Of a stretch of 64,000 nucleotides of DNA, positions 17,376 to 26,382 are shown in pieces. Origin of the DNA: Candidatus Gastranaerophilales bacterium (lineage in GTDB: Bacteria > Cyanobacteriota > Vampirovibrionia > Gastranaerophilales > Gastranaerophilaceae); assembly GCA_944326565.1 (NCBI GenBank), contig CALVEL010000006.1, positions 62,001-126,000 on the forward strand. The letters run 5' to 3'. Under the pieces are notes generated by a model. That model was given only the letters and a program-made list of their open reading frames with translations. It was not told the origin of the DNA and ran no database searches. Position numbers and translations under genes: made by a program. Position 1 is the first letter of the stretch, and every line of letters begins with the position of its first letter.

Positions 17376-18500
17376 ATGAAAAAAGAGGATTTAAAACAAA
17401 TCAAGATAAGCGAAATTGATTTCGCATTACCGGATTTAAAACATACTAAAGAAACAAAAGCCATAGCTATTTCAAAATGGATTATATCTTGGATAGAAAA
17501 TGATTTATTAACTGGTAAAGTTAAAATCAATGATCTGTTACCGACAAAACCGGAGTTTGCATTTATGCTTGGGGTAAGTATAGGAACTATGCAAAATGCA
17601 CTCAGATTTGTAGAAGATGCTGGATATGTAGAATCTAAACAATGCATAGGTACTGTTATTAAAGATCGCAATCAAGAATCAAAAATGAGAAAATTGACAT
17701 CAAAAAGGGAAATCACCATTGAAGAAATCAAAAAATATATAAAAAAACAAAAATATAAAAATGGACAAATATTACCATCATCAAGAACAATTGCAAAAGA
17801 TATCGGAAGTTCACCGAATACAACTAGACTTGCACTGGAATATCTTTGTAAAGAAAAAATTTTAGAACATAAATATAAAAATTCAAATGATTCTGGCTGG
17901 GTAGTAAAAACATCAAACTTCAATTTGGAAAAAGAATATATACCCCAGATTACCCTTGTAAAAAAAGTGGAAGCTGATCTTAAAAAATACATAACTGAGA
18001 ACTTAAAAATAGGGGACAGACTCCCTGCGCATTTTGAGTTAGCTCAAAAGTTAAATGTTAGTATTAAAACTATTCATGACGCACTGAAATGCTTATCAGA
18101 TGAAGGAATTTTACTTTCAAGACGGGGAAGGTACGGAACATCAGTAATAAAAATGCCTGATGACAAAACTATCGACATAGGTATTGAAACCTCTATATTT
18201 GCAAAAGCCCAAGATACAGCTTTTTATTACTATGAAAGAACACAAAACAGCATTAAAAAATTAATAAGTGAAAATTACTCAATAGGAGACAAATTACCCT
18301 CAATAATGGAATTGTCACGAGAAATGGATTTAAGCCCAAATACAATAAGAAAAGCTTTTCAAAATTTGGCAAAAGAGGGTTACCTGACATTTTCCAGAGG
18401 CAGATACGGCGGAACTTTTGTAATCGATATCCCTGAGATTGAAACGCAAGGATTCAAATGGCTTGCTGTTAACCCGAATTATGCAAAAAGCTTGAATTAA
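17376..18500 (+). CDS. Regulator with four tandem GntR-type winged-helix domains
   Basis: A 374-aa protein built almost entirely from four GntR-type DNA-binding units and no effector domain. Each has the pattern helix, LP(T/S/A) turn, helix-turn-helix, wing: LLPTKPEFAFMLGVSIGT near residue 53, ILPSSRTIAKDIGSSPNT near 130, RLPAHFELAQKLNVSIKT near 215 and KLPSIMELSREMDLSPNT near 306. Units 3 and 4 end in RRGRYGTSVI and SRGRYGGTFVI wings. I prefer the ATG over the GTG two codons upstream because AAAGG lies 7 nt before it. A bidirectional terminator follows. Confidence 0.82.
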   Translation: MKKEDLKQIKISEIDFALPDLKHTKETKAIAISKWIISWIENDLLTGKVKINDLLPTKPEFAFMLGVSIGTMQNALRFVEDAGYVESKQCIGTVIKDRNQESKMRKLTSKREITIEEIKKYIKKQKYKNGQILPSSRTIAKDIGSSPNTTRLALEYLCKEKILEHKYKNSNDSGWVVKTSNFNLEKEYIPQITLVKKVEADLKKYITENLKIGDRLPAHFELAQKLNVSIKTIHDALKCLSDEGILLSRRGRYGTSVIKMPDDKTIDIGIETSIFAKAQDTAFYYYERTQNSIKKLISENYSIGDKLPSIMELSREMDLSPNTIRKAFQNLAKEGYLTFSRGRYGGTFVIDIPEIETQGFKWLAVNPNYAKSLN

Positions 18501-18544
18501 GAACTGTTTTTTTTTAATCACAGAATAAACTTAAAGCAAATAGC

Positions 18545-18583
18545 AACAAAAAGCGGTTCAATTAATTTGAACCGCTTTTTGTT
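18545..18583. terminator. Bidirectional terminator
   Basis: AACAAAAAGCGGTTCAA and its complement form a long stem between convergent genes, with T-rich ends on both strands. Confidence 0.92.
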
Positions 18584-18608
18584 GTTCCTATTTTTTAATA
18601 CTTACTTT

Positions 18609-19478
18609 TTAAAATTTCACAGGATAATCTTTTGGAACTTTCCAGCCTGAATGTTGAATTAACGCTCCACAGTATCGACCGGCATATATACCACTTACAC
18701 TTTTACTGCACCCATATTGAGAATCATTCCTTAATATATCTTCATCTGAATATTCTGCACCTGCTATACTAACACCTTTTCTACGTAAATTCCCGTTTAA
18801 TACAGATGATTTGTAATCTAACATAAATCCAAAAACATCCCCGCCTATTAATGCAGGTCCTTTCATAGGTCCATCTATATCTATCCATATCTGCCAGTGT
18901 GGTCTTTGGGTATTTTGAGCTCCAGCCCACATAAAAATAGATGAACCATTACCTAATAATACTGTTATTGCTGGAATAACAGTAGATTTTCCTTCTAAAT
19001 ATCCGATATTCCCTGACAAACTTTTTGGGTCCGTCCAACATATTTCTGATTCCTCGGGGGTACATACTTTTATAACTTTTAATTCAGGTAACAGATAATT
19101 ATTAAAAAAATCCTCTGTACATTCTATTGAACTATCCTCATTACAATAAGGCCATTCATCAGTAAATCCATGTTTTGCCTCTGCAAGTTGTACCGCTTGT
19201 GAAAAAAGTGACAAATTCTTCTGCAAACTGCTCACTACTACACTCTTTTTATACCCTGAAATCAGCATTGGTATAGTCATCGCTGCAACTACTCCGATTA
19301 TTCCGATTGTTATCAAAACCTCTGCCATCGTAAAGGCACTTTTAGAAAAGACTTTTGATAAAGTCTTTGGGTAAATTGATACTTGCTCTTTTTTTAAATC
19401 TGTTGGCTTTTGTGTAAATCCTATTTTTTTACCAACCAGGAGCTTATTTTCGGGTGCCCCCCCCCCCCAGAATTTCAA
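18609..19478 (-). CDS. Prepilin-like protein behind a poly-G leader (apparently out of frame)
   Basis: The body is a type IV pilin-like or pseudopilin-like protein: KSAFTMAEVLITIGIIGVVA is a class III prepilin N-terminus, with cleavage expected before Phe and Glu five residues on. A long Cys-containing C-terminal domain includes DIDGP and DVFGF. Unlike the two sister genes it has no internal Met with a ribosome site before the prepilin segment, so it depends on the upstream leader. The leader ATG with a good Shine-Dalgarno (at 19491) is out of frame at 12 G; the open frame can only start at a poorly placed TTG. I read the gene as switched OFF in this sequence. Confidence 0.75.
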   Translation of the reverse strand: MKFWGGGAPENKLLVGKKIGFTQKPTDLKKEQVSIYPKTLSKVFSKSAFTMAEVLITIGIIGVVAAMTIPMLISGYKKSVVVSSLQKNLSLFSQAVQLAEAKHGFTDEWPYCNEDSSIECTEDFFNNYLLPELKVIKVCTPEESEICWTDPKSLSGNIGYLEGKSTVIPAITVLLGNGSSIFMWAGAQNTQRPHWQIWIDIDGPMKGPALIGGDVFGFMLDYKSSVLNGNLRRKGVSIAGAEYSDEDILRNDSQYGCSKSVSGIYAGRYCGALIQHSGWKVPKDYPVKF

Positions 19479-19505
19479 TCATAGTCTGCATTTCCAGCTC
19501 CTTTC
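19435..19505 (-). repeat. Poly-G pilin leader, copy 1 (12 G)
   Basis: On the reverse strand: AAGGAG, 6 nt, ATG (19491), ten bases that include a second ATG, then a G12 tract (19457-19468), CACCCGAAAATAAG and AGCTCCT. AGGAGCT and AGCTCCT at the two ends are a 7-bp inverted repeat that overlaps the Shine-Dalgarno. With 12 G the ATG frame meets TAA right after the tract; 11 or 14 G would join it to the pilin. Confidence 0.85.
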
Positions 19506-19511
19506 ATTTTT

Positions 19512-19778
19512 TTAAGGACATATACTTTCCCAGTCTATTTCACCACTATCTTCACCTGGTTCTGTTATATGCTCTTCTGTTTCCAACATTACCATCAATG
19601 TTAATTTTAATTGTTTTTTGTAATTTTCTCTTGCTTTTTCTATAGTTTTTGCACAAAAACAAAAACTGGGGATTTCTTCTATCATTATATAATGATAGGG
19701 ATTTCCTTCAAAGTCTAAATCTTCGCCTTCTATCAATGTCCAATTAAGATTTAAATAATAATCTATATCTTTTTCCAT
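19512..19778 (-). CDS. HicB-like protein, orphan
   Basis: An 88-aa protein resembling the HicB antitoxin core: YYLNLNWTLIEG, then a YHYIMIEEIPSFCFCAKT strand-turn with the IP motif, then a helix (TIEKARENYKKQLKLTLMVML) and EEHITEPGE, close to the usual 'IPEP' end. No HicA toxin and no C-terminal DNA-binding domain are present. It sits between the GerMN gene and the pilin leader on the same strand, so all may be co-transcribed. The family call is tentative. Confidence 0.5.
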   Translation of the reverse strand: MEKDIDYYLNLNWTLIEGEDLDFEGNPYHYIMIEEIPSFCFCAKTIEKARENYKKQLKLTLMVMLETEEHITEPGEDSGEIDWESICP

Positions 19779-19784
19779 AGCATA

Positions 19785-20420
19785 TTAATCTAATGAATTC
19801 TCACTCAACGGTTGTGTAATCATAATTCCGTCACCGCCTATTACATCAGCTTGTTGACCGTTTATATAAAGAAATACAGGTTTTTCCGTATTACGTTTGG
19901 CTGTTTTTATCAACTGAAACAGTCTTTTATATACACTCTCGGTTCCTCCTCCTGTGCTATAAGCAGCTGAAAGATTTATAATTACTTTATCAGGTTTTTC
20001 GACTATACTCAAAAGCTGAGTCCCAGCAGGAATTTCTGTATATACACCTTTTGATTTTTCATCTGGTTTGGGGCCTAAAATCAGACTGTTTATTGAATAT
20101 TTTATTTTTGAGCCGTCAACATCAGGATTATAAATGCGTTTTACAGCACGATATACCTCTTCGTTATTTTCATTTTTACCAATGAAAAACACATTCACAT
20201 ATTCTTGTGTTTTAACAGGTTCAGGCTTTTTATCCGGTTCTTTTTGCTCATCCGGTGGGACTTGAACAGTCGGATTTTTAGGGATGTCCACAATTTCTTC
20301 GCCAGGAGTCCAGTATTGAAGTCCGTAATATACACCGGCTGCTACAAGCGCAGTCAGGATAAGGCCTATAAAAAATATTTTTACATTACTTGCAGTCTTA
20401 TTCTTCTTACGTCTTCCCAT
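19785..20420 (-). CDS. GerMN-domain lipid-envelope protein
   Basis: A 211-aa protein with one N-terminal membrane helix (residues about 13-33), a Pro/Lys/Glu-rich linker, and a C-terminal GerMN domain: VNVFFIGKNENNEEVYRAVK, LILGPKPDEKSKGVYTEIPAGTQ in two pieces, and VIINLSAAYSTGGG. GerMN domains occur in spore germination proteins and in cyanobacterial and actinobacterial envelope proteins. Here it is probably a periplasmic anchored protein. It is 3 nt from the DUF2993-like gene. Confidence 0.8.
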   Translation of the reverse strand: MGRRKKNKTASNVKIFFIGLILTALVAAGVYYGLQYWTPGEEIVDIPKNPTVQVPPDEQKEPDKKPEPVKTQEYVNVFFIGKNENNEEVYRAVKRIYNPDVDGSKIKYSINSLILGPKPDEKSKGVYTEIPAGTQLLSIVEKPDKVIINLSAAYSTGGGTESVYKRLFQLIKTAKRNTEKPVFLYINGQQADVIGGDGIMITQPLSENSLD

Positions 20421-20423
20421 AAT

Positions 20424-21317
20424 TTATTCCTTATATTGAGTTAATACATCTTTTGGTACATTTATTATACCTGTTATGTTTATTTTATCATTAACTATTT
20501 GAACATTTCTTACACTCAAATCAGCATTTTTGTTTTCCATCACCTTGAGTGTATATTCAAACGGGTTGAGATAATTGAATACTTTTGTCAATTTATTTAA
20601 ATCAACTTTTGCGTATGGATTTAATAACTCTGGATTATCAAGTTTTACTTTACCATTTTCAACATGCAAATCGGTAATTAAAGCTATTGAGAATTTTGAG
20701 CTTGATCCAAAATTCAAAAACGGAATATTCACATTAAACACGTATATAAATTTATTATCTTTAATCCTTGCTTTAGTGGAATCAATTTCAAACAAAGAAA
20801 GGACTTTACCAAAATTATTCACTTTCTCTATCATTGCGTCATATCCTGCCGCTTTCATTGTATTATTCAAATCATTCTCAGAAAGCGTTACACCAAAACT
20901 CAAGGGGAAATCTTCTTTGAAAACAGCAGTCGAATTTTTCTTATCATAGACAATATAGTTGAAATCACAAAGTGTCTGAATATCCATAGTACTGAAATAT
21001 ACACCGTCAGCAATGACATTTTGTCCATGAATTTCCATTGACTTGAATCGTCCTGCTTTTAAGTCGGCTATGCTAAAAGAATCAACATTAACAGAAAATT
21101 TGCCTTCTGCATTTTTAGTAACTTGAGATTTTAAAACATGCTCTGCAATTTTAGAACCCAAAAGATTTGTACCAGTAACTTTGCTCATTACAGTTCCGAA
21201 TTTACCTGACATATCATATGGCGCTGAACAGGTATAATTATATTGGGCATATGATGGTGCAGATATCAATATACCTGCCAATATTAAAAATGCCATCAAT
21301 TCTTTCTTCATTTTCAA
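20424..21317 (-). CDS. Secreted DUF2993/LmeA-like protein
   Basis: A 297-aa protein with a signal peptide (MKMKKELMAFLILAGILIS, cleavage after PSYA). The rest is beta-rich and fits the DUF2993 (LmeA) pattern: KAGRFKSMEIHGQNVIADGV near residue 90, LSENDLNNTM near 148, and a C-terminal IVNDKINITGIINVP. DUF2993 proteins are common in Cyanobacteria and Actinobacteria and have lipid-related envelope roles. Its ATG overlaps the truB stop by 4 bp. Confidence 0.65.
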   Translation of the reverse strand: MKMKKELMAFLILAGILISAPSYAQYNYTCSAPYDMSGKFGTVMSKVTGTNLLGSKIAEHVLKSQVTKNAEGKFSVNVDSFSIADLKAGRFKSMEIHGQNVIADGVYFSTMDIQTLCDFNYIVYDKKNSTAVFKEDFPLSFGVTLSENDLNNTMKAAGYDAMIEKVNNFGKVLSLFEIDSTKARIKDNKFIYVFNVNIPFLNFGSSSKFSIALITDLHVENGKVKLDNPELLNPYAKVDLNKLTKVFNYLNPFEYTLKVMENKNADLSVRNVQIVNDKINITGIINVPKDVLTQYKE

Positions 21318-22189
21318 AACACTTTCTTAATTAAGATTTTTTTGTCATCAGCTATACCGACTGCATTTATTATATCATCATAAATTAAAATTACAACTTG
21401 ACCTGTTGAAATATCATTCTTATTATGTATTGGATTTCCATGTGATATTTTTTCATACTCATAATCATTAACTATAATTTTTGGATAATTAAGCAATTCT
21501 AGTGGATTAATTAAATTTTTATGAACATCTTCAAAGGTTTTCAGATTATCAAGATGTACAGACATTTCTATTTCAAAATTCCCTGCATGAGTTCTTATCA
21601 GCTTATAAAGGAAAGCCCCGATTCCTGTTTTTTGTCCTAAATCATTTGCAATTGAGCGGATATATGTTCCTTTAGAACATCTTACCAATATCTGAGCCTG
21701 CTGATTTTCATAATCAAATTTCTTTAACTCTATCCGCTCAATAAAAACTTTTCTTGGCTCAACTTTTACCTCTTGTCCATTGCGGGCATATTCATACAAT
21801 TTTTTACCTTTTACTTTTATTGCAGAATACATAGGCGGCATTTGGGAAATTTCACCGCTGAACTCCGGTAAAATTTCTAAAATTTCTTCTTCTTCTATCT
21901 TCTTACCAGAAATTGAAGTTATTTGACCATCTTTATCGAAAGTATCTGTAGATTTGCCGAACTGTAAAAATGCTAAATATTCTTTATCATCAGCAAGGTA
22001 CTCAATTAATCTTGTAGCTTTTCCGATACATACAGGCAATACTCCCTCAGCAAAAGGATCAAGAGTACCGGTATGTCCTATTTGTTTTATTTTAGTCACC
22101 TTGCGCAAAACAGATACTACATCATGAGATGTCAACCCTATAGGTTTATAGATATTCAAAAACCCAAATAGCTGACTCCCAGCCTGCAC
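21314..22189 (-). CDS. truB: tRNA pseudouridine(55) synthase
   Basis: A 291-aa enzyme converting U55 of tRNAs to pseudouridine. Motifs: FLNIYKPIGLTSHDVV near residue 10, GHTGTLDPFAEGVLPV with catalytic Asp near residue 43, and CSKGTYIRSIANDLG near residue 170. It lies 2 nt after rbfA and overlaps the secreted-protein gene. Confidence 0.96.
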   Translation of the reverse strand: MQAGSQLFGFLNIYKPIGLTSHDVVSVLRKVTKIKQIGHTGTLDPFAEGVLPVCIGKATRLIEYLADDKEYLAFLQFGKSTDTFDKDGQITSISGKKIEEEEILEILPEFSGEISQMPPMYSAIKVKGKKLYEYARNGQEVKVEPRKVFIERIELKKFDYENQQAQILVRCSKGTYIRSIANDLGQKTGIGAFLYKLIRTHAGNFEIEMSVHLDNLKTFEDVHKNLINPLELLNYPKIIVNDYEYEKISHGNPIHNKNDISTGQVVILIYDDIINAVGIADDKKILIKKVF

Positions 22190-22191
22190 AA

Positions 22192-22536
22192 TTAAATTTC
22201 TCCTCTTGAAATTTTATCAATTATCTCACTGACTTTGGAGCCCTTTTCTAATGAATCAGTGTACACAAACTTTAATTCTGGTGTCAAACGAAGTCTGATT
22301 CTTTTTCCAACTTCATATCTTATTTTAGGAGTGCTCTTTTCAATGGTTTCTTTTGTTTTTTCAACCTGCTCAGGAGAGCCTAAAACACTGTATATGACTT
22401 TTGCAAAAGAATTGTCATGAGACACTTCTACATCTAAAACTGATACTACTCCTAAAAGTCCGCGGATTTCTTTACGTAAAATATCAGAAATATCTCGCAT
22501 CAATTCTTTTCTTACACGTTCGTTTCTGAGTGTCAT
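22192..22536 (-). CDS. rbfA: Ribosome-binding factor A
   Basis: A 114-aa KH-like protein for 30S maturation. It starts with LRNERVRKELMRDISDIL, has VVSVLDVEVSHDNSFAKVIYSV in two strands, and ends with RIRLRLTPELKFVYTDSLE. AGAAGGAG is upstream. It is the first gene of the rbfA-truB run. Confidence 0.95.
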   Translation of the reverse strand: MTLRNERVRKELMRDISDILRKEIRGLLGVVSVLDVEVSHDNSFAKVIYSVLGSPEQVEKTKETIEKSTPKIRYEVGKRIRLRLTPELKFVYTDSLEKGSKVSEIIDKISRGEI

Positions 22537-22590
22537 AATTTTCTCCTTCTAAAAGGATTATAACATAAAAAGATTTTATTTGAACATCTA

Positions 22591-22815
22591 CTATCGACCT
22601 AAACGAATTTCATCAATATCAATATATATTCTATATCCGAGAATTTTGCAAATCATTTTCATCTCGGTATATTTAAGGGATTCACTTGCAAGTTTATGAG
22701 ATATAAGACTTTGTGTATAATTTTTACCGCTTAGCTCCGTCATACGCTTTGCAAGTTCGGTAATCGTCATACATTTAGTCCCTAGCATTATTTTTACTTC
22801 TTCACGAACGTTCAT
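22591..22815 (-). CDS. Small helix-turn-helix regulator
   Basis: A 74-aa protein from the ATG I prefer (MNVREEVKIML). TITELAKRMTELSGKNYTQS is an HTH with a slightly long turn, followed by LISHKLASESLKYTEMKMICKILG, the rest of an XRE-like fold. TATAAT lies exactly 6 nt before this ATG, which suggests a leaderless message and argues against the longer TTG start. It is probably a DNA-binding regulator; the target is unknown. Confidence 0.7.
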   Translation of the reverse strand: MNVREEVKIMLGTKCMTITELAKRMTELSGKNYTQSLISHKLASESLKYTEMKMICKILGYRIYIDIDEIRLGR

Positions 22816-22920
22816 AGCAGTATTATACATTTCGATTGACAAACTATGAAAATATGTTTATAATCATGAATATAATTCATTAATTATGAAATATTTAAAT
22901 ATTTTGTTACAAGGAGGGGT

Positions 22921-23607
22921 ATGAAAAGAGGATTTACACTTGCAGAGGTACTTATTACACTTGGAATTTTAGGAGTTGTAATAGCGATGACATTACCAAG
23001 TTTAATTAGTAATTATCAAAAACACATAACCATAGTAAAACTAAAAAAGGCTTACTCTATAATATCGCAAGTTACGGAAAGAGGAATTGCTCAATATGGT
23101 GATATAAGTAGTTGGGATCCCTTTTATGACAAAGACAATAATTGTGAAAAATATTATAATAAATATTGGAAACCTTATTTACAAATTATAAAAAGCCCTG
23201 AAAAATTTGACAGATTTTACGATGCTGATTTATATAAAAAATATGGATACAAAGGTCCATTTTCAAATATTACCGGTTCTCCATGGTTTGACTTAAAAGG
23301 TAATCAAAATTTAAGTATTACCGTAGGATTTGAGCTAATAACTATAGATAATATTCTAATACATGTTGATATGAATAATAATGTCATTGTAGATATAAAC
23401 GGTCCACAAAATCCAAATAAAGCAGGACGTGATGTTTTTTGGTTTTCTATTAACAAATCACAAAATAAAGTTAAACCTCTATCTTATTATATGAGTGAAA
23501 AAGAATGCGGAACTGTAAGACAAGCAAGCTCTTGGGGTGGAGGATACACTTGTGCTGATAAAATAATGAAAGACGGTTGGGAAATAAGAGATGATTACCC
23601 CTGGTAA
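22921..23607 (+). CDS. Prepilin-like protein without poly-G leader
   Basis: A 228-aa pilin-like protein: a short basic leader MKRG, then FTLAEVLITLGILGVVIAM, the class III prepilin signature with cleavage after Gly4. The C-terminal domain has DINGPQNPNKAGRDVFWF and a cysteine pair. AAGGAGG lies directly upstream, so translation starts normally, unlike the three poly-G copies. The protein is probably exported and assembled or displayed at the envelope. It converges on infB with a 23-bp gap and no visible terminator. Confidence 0.85.
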   Translation: MKRGFTLAEVLITLGILGVVIAMTLPSLISNYQKHITIVKLKKAYSIISQVTERGIAQYGDISSWDPFYDKDNNCEKYYNKYWKPYLQIIKSPEKFDRFYDADLYKKYGYKGPFSNITGSPWFDLKGNQNLSITVGFELITIDNILIHVDMNNNVIVDINGPQNPNKAGRDVFWFSINKSQNKVKPLSYYMSEKECGTVRQASSWGGGYTCADKIMKDGWEIRDDYPW

Positions 23608-23630
23608 ATAATAAATATTCTACAACAGTT

Positions 23631-26147
23631 TTACAATTCTGAACGAGCGACTTCTTCTTTAGTAGAGACTTCAATGATATCTCCAACTTCGATATCGTTC
23701 CATTTTGCGAACGAAATACCGCATTCAAAGCCTTGTGCAACTTCTTTTACATCATCCTTGAAACGTTTAAGCTGATCAATTGCCCCTCTGTATATTTCTT
23801 TGCCGTCACGATATAGAACTGCATCTTTGCTTCTTACAATCTTACCTTCGGTTACGTAACAACCGGCAATTCTAATCGTTTTTCCGATTGTAAAGACCTG
23901 ACGTACTTCAGCTTTTCCGAGCTCAACTTCCTTAATTTCAGGCTCAAGCAATGAAAGCATCGTCTTTTCAATATCTTCAAGAATTTGATAAATAATATCA
24001 TATTTCTTAATTGTAACGCCTTCTTTTTCAGCTGCTGCTAAAGCATTGCTGTCTTCTTTTACGGTAAATCCGAGAATTAATGCACCTGAGGCTGATGCTA
24101 ACATTACATCAGCTTCTGATATATCACCGACACCGACATGGATAATTTTTGTTTTGATTTCTTTTGAATCTAATTGTGCTATTGCCTGTGATACAGCTTC
24201 TGCTGAGCCGTGAGTATTTGCTTTGATAATTAAATTCAATTGAGGTATATCATCTTCACCTGCGACAGCTTCACGTCTTATATGTGCTGGAAGCATTGCA
24301 TCCAATCGTTTGTCACGTTCTTTCTCTTTACGTTTTTCGACAATAGCCTTCATTTCTTTTTCGTTTTTAACTACTTCAAAATAATCTCCGGCTTGAGGCA
24401 CTTCTGTCAGACCTAAAATTTCGACAGGAGTTGAAGGCTCTGCTTTGGTAATTCTTTCACCACTGTCTGAAAGCAATGCTCTGACACGACCACAAGCGGT
24501 ACCTACAACTATACAATTACCAACGCGTAAAGTTCCGTTCTGTACAAGCAATGTAGCTACAGGACCTTTACCTTTATCAAGATTTGCTTCGATTACAACA
24601 CCTGATGCTTCAGCTTTCGGATTTGCTTTTAAATCTTGGACATCAGCGACAAGAAGTATATATTCCAAAAGCTCATCTATACCTGTGCCTTGAAGTGCTG
24701 AAACTTTTACTGTAATCGTATCACCGCCCCATTCTTCGGGAACAAGTCCGTGTTCTGTAAGCTGCTGCAAAATTTTATCGGGGTTTGCACTTGGCTTATC
24801 AATCTTGTTTACCGCAACAATAATAGGTACTTCAGCAGCTTTAGCATGATTTATAGCCTCAATTGTCTGCGGCATAATACCATCATCGGCTGCTACAACC
24901 AAAATTGCGATATCAGTTGCTTTTGCACCCCTTGCACGCATTTCTGTAAATGCTTCGTGACCGGGGGTGTCTACAAATACTATTTTCTTTTCATGATTAT
25001 TGTCTAAATATACGGTATAAGCACCTATTGATTGAGTGATACCTCCAACTTCAGTTGCTACTATTTTGTGTTTTGAAGCTCGAATACTATCCAATAAAGT
25101 TGTTTTACCATGGTCAACGTGTCCCATAATACTTACAACAGGCGCTCTTTTTTTCAAAAGCTTTTTATCTACTTCAGATAGAGCCTTTTGTTTTTCTTCT
25201 TTTTCCAATTCTTCTTCCATATAAGCATCAAGGTCTTCTTCCAGTACCTCAAGCTCATATTCTGCACAGATTTTTTTAATTACATCAACGTCAATTAGCT
25301 GGTTAACTGTTGCCATAATTCCTTGAAACATTAAGAATTTAACTATTTCCGCTGGTGTTCTTTGAATTTTATCAGCCAACTCACTAATTGTCATTGCTCT
25401 GTCTACAACTATTTGAGTAACTTTTTCTGTCTCTTCTTCTTTATGTACACGTTTTTTATGTTTTTGAGCAGCTGCTTTTTCTAACGAAATTCTTTCTTGT
25501 TCTTCTTTTTTATTAAAATCTTTATCTTTTTTCTTACTATCTGAACGGCGTTTTGAAGAACCTTTATTTTCATAAATTTCCTGCGAAATTATATGACGCT
25601 GTATCGGTTTTCTGTCACCAGGTTCAGGACGTTCTCCAGGCTTTTTAAAGCCTGTTTTAGGTTTTTCCCCTTCTTTTAAAGTCTTATTAAAACGTTCTGG
25701 ACGTTCATTTCTTTGATTTCTATCTCCTCTCGGAGGGAATTTACGAGACTCGTCTGATTTATTTGTATTTGCTGTTTGCAAAGGTCGTTGTGGCGCACGT
25801 CTTACTATTTCTAAACGATTTTGAGGCCTTACAACTTCTATTTGAGGACGTTTTGGTTTTTCCTCAACTTCTTTTTTTTCTTCTTTTTTTACTACCTCTT
25901 CAACTGAACTATCTGCAACAGTTTCAGCGACTTTAGCTTTTTTTACTACAAAAGCCTTAGGTTTCTTTGAAACAGGTAAAGAGCCTGTTTTTATATAATC
26001 TTTCAATCGTCTTTCCTGATCGGGAGTCAATGTACTTGAATGAGTTTTACCTGTAATACCCATTTCAGTAAGTTTTTCAATAATTTCCTTACTTGTTATA
26101 TTCAATTCTTTAGCTATTTCATTTATTCTTTTTGTTTCAAAACTCAT
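23631..26147 (-). CDS. infB: Translation initiation factor IF-2
   Basis: An 838-aa GTPase that brings initiator tRNA to the 30S subunit. The N-terminal IF2 subdomain ([20 protein letters not shown]) is followed by a charged Lys/Glu/Arg linker of about 200 residues, a second IF2-N domain ([20 protein letters not shown]), and the G domain with [19 protein letters not shown] and NKIDKP. Domains II-IV follow. It overlaps rnpM by 11 bp. Confidence 0.97.
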   Translation of the reverse strand: MSFETKRINEIAKELNITSKEIIEKLTEMGITGKTHSSTLTPDQERRLKDYIKTGSLPVSKKPKAFVVKKAKVAETVADSSVEEVVKKEEKKEVEEKPKRPQIEVVRPQNRLEIVRRAPQRPLQTANTNKSDESRKFPPRGDRNQRNERPERFNKTLKEGEKPKTGFKKPGERPEPGDRKPIQRHIISQEIYENKGSSKRRSDSKKKDKDFNKKEEQERISLEKAAAQKHKKRVHKEEETEKVTQIVVDRAMTISELADKIQRTPAEIVKFLMFQGIMATVNQLIDVDVIKKICAEYELEVLEEDLDAYMEEELEKEEKQKALSEVDKKLLKKRAPVVSIMGHVDHGKTTLLDSIRASKHKIVATEVGGITQSIGAYTVYLDNNHEKKIVFVDTPGHEAFTEMRARGAKATDIAILVVAADDGIMPQTIEAINHAKAAEVPIIVAVNKIDKPSANPDKILQQLTEHGLVPEEWGGDTITVKVSALQGTGIDELLEYILLVADVQDLKANPKAEASGVVIEANLDKGKGPVATLLVQNGTLRVGNCIVVGTACGRVRALLSDSGERITKAEPSTPVEILGLTEVPQAGDYFEVVKNEKEMKAIVEKRKEKERDKRLDAMLPAHIRREAVAGEDDIPQLNLIIKANTHGSAEAVSQAIAQLDSKEIKTKIIHVGVGDISEADVMLASASGALILGFTVKEDSNALAAAEKEGVTIKKYDIIYQILEDIEKTMLSLLEPEIKEVELGKAEVRQVFTIGKTIRIAGCYVTEGKIVRSKDAVLYRDGKEIYRGAIDQLKRFKDDVKEVAQGFECGISFAKWNDIEVGDIIEVSTKEEVARSEL

Positions 26148-26382
26148 TTATTAATTTCCCTTTCAGTTCCGGCGGCACAGATATTTTTAAGGCTTTTGAT
26201 ATCTTATTCTTTTTAAAAGCATTCTCTATGCAAGTATTATTATAGCAAAGATATACAGATCTGCCAAACACTTTGGAATCTGGGTTTATAATCAAGTCGC
26301 CATGCGGGTTTTGTTTGGTTATTTTAATTAATTCTTCTCTATTTTTACTTTTTCCGCAACCTACGCACTTTCTTTCTACCAC
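26137..26382 (-). CDS. rnpM: YlxR/RnpM-family RNA-binding protein
   Basis: An 81-aa DUF448 protein with the motif RKCVGCGKSKNREELIKI and GRSVYLCYNNTCIENAFKKNK. Members bind RNA and one modulates RNase P. The usual location is between nusA and infB; here prfA takes the upstream place and nusA is absent. It overlaps both neighbours, so it is coupled. Confidence 0.9.
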   Translation of the reverse strand: MVERKCVGCGKSKNREELIKITKQNPHGDLIINPDSKVFGRSVYLCYNNTCIENAFKKNKISKALKISVPPELKGKLINEF

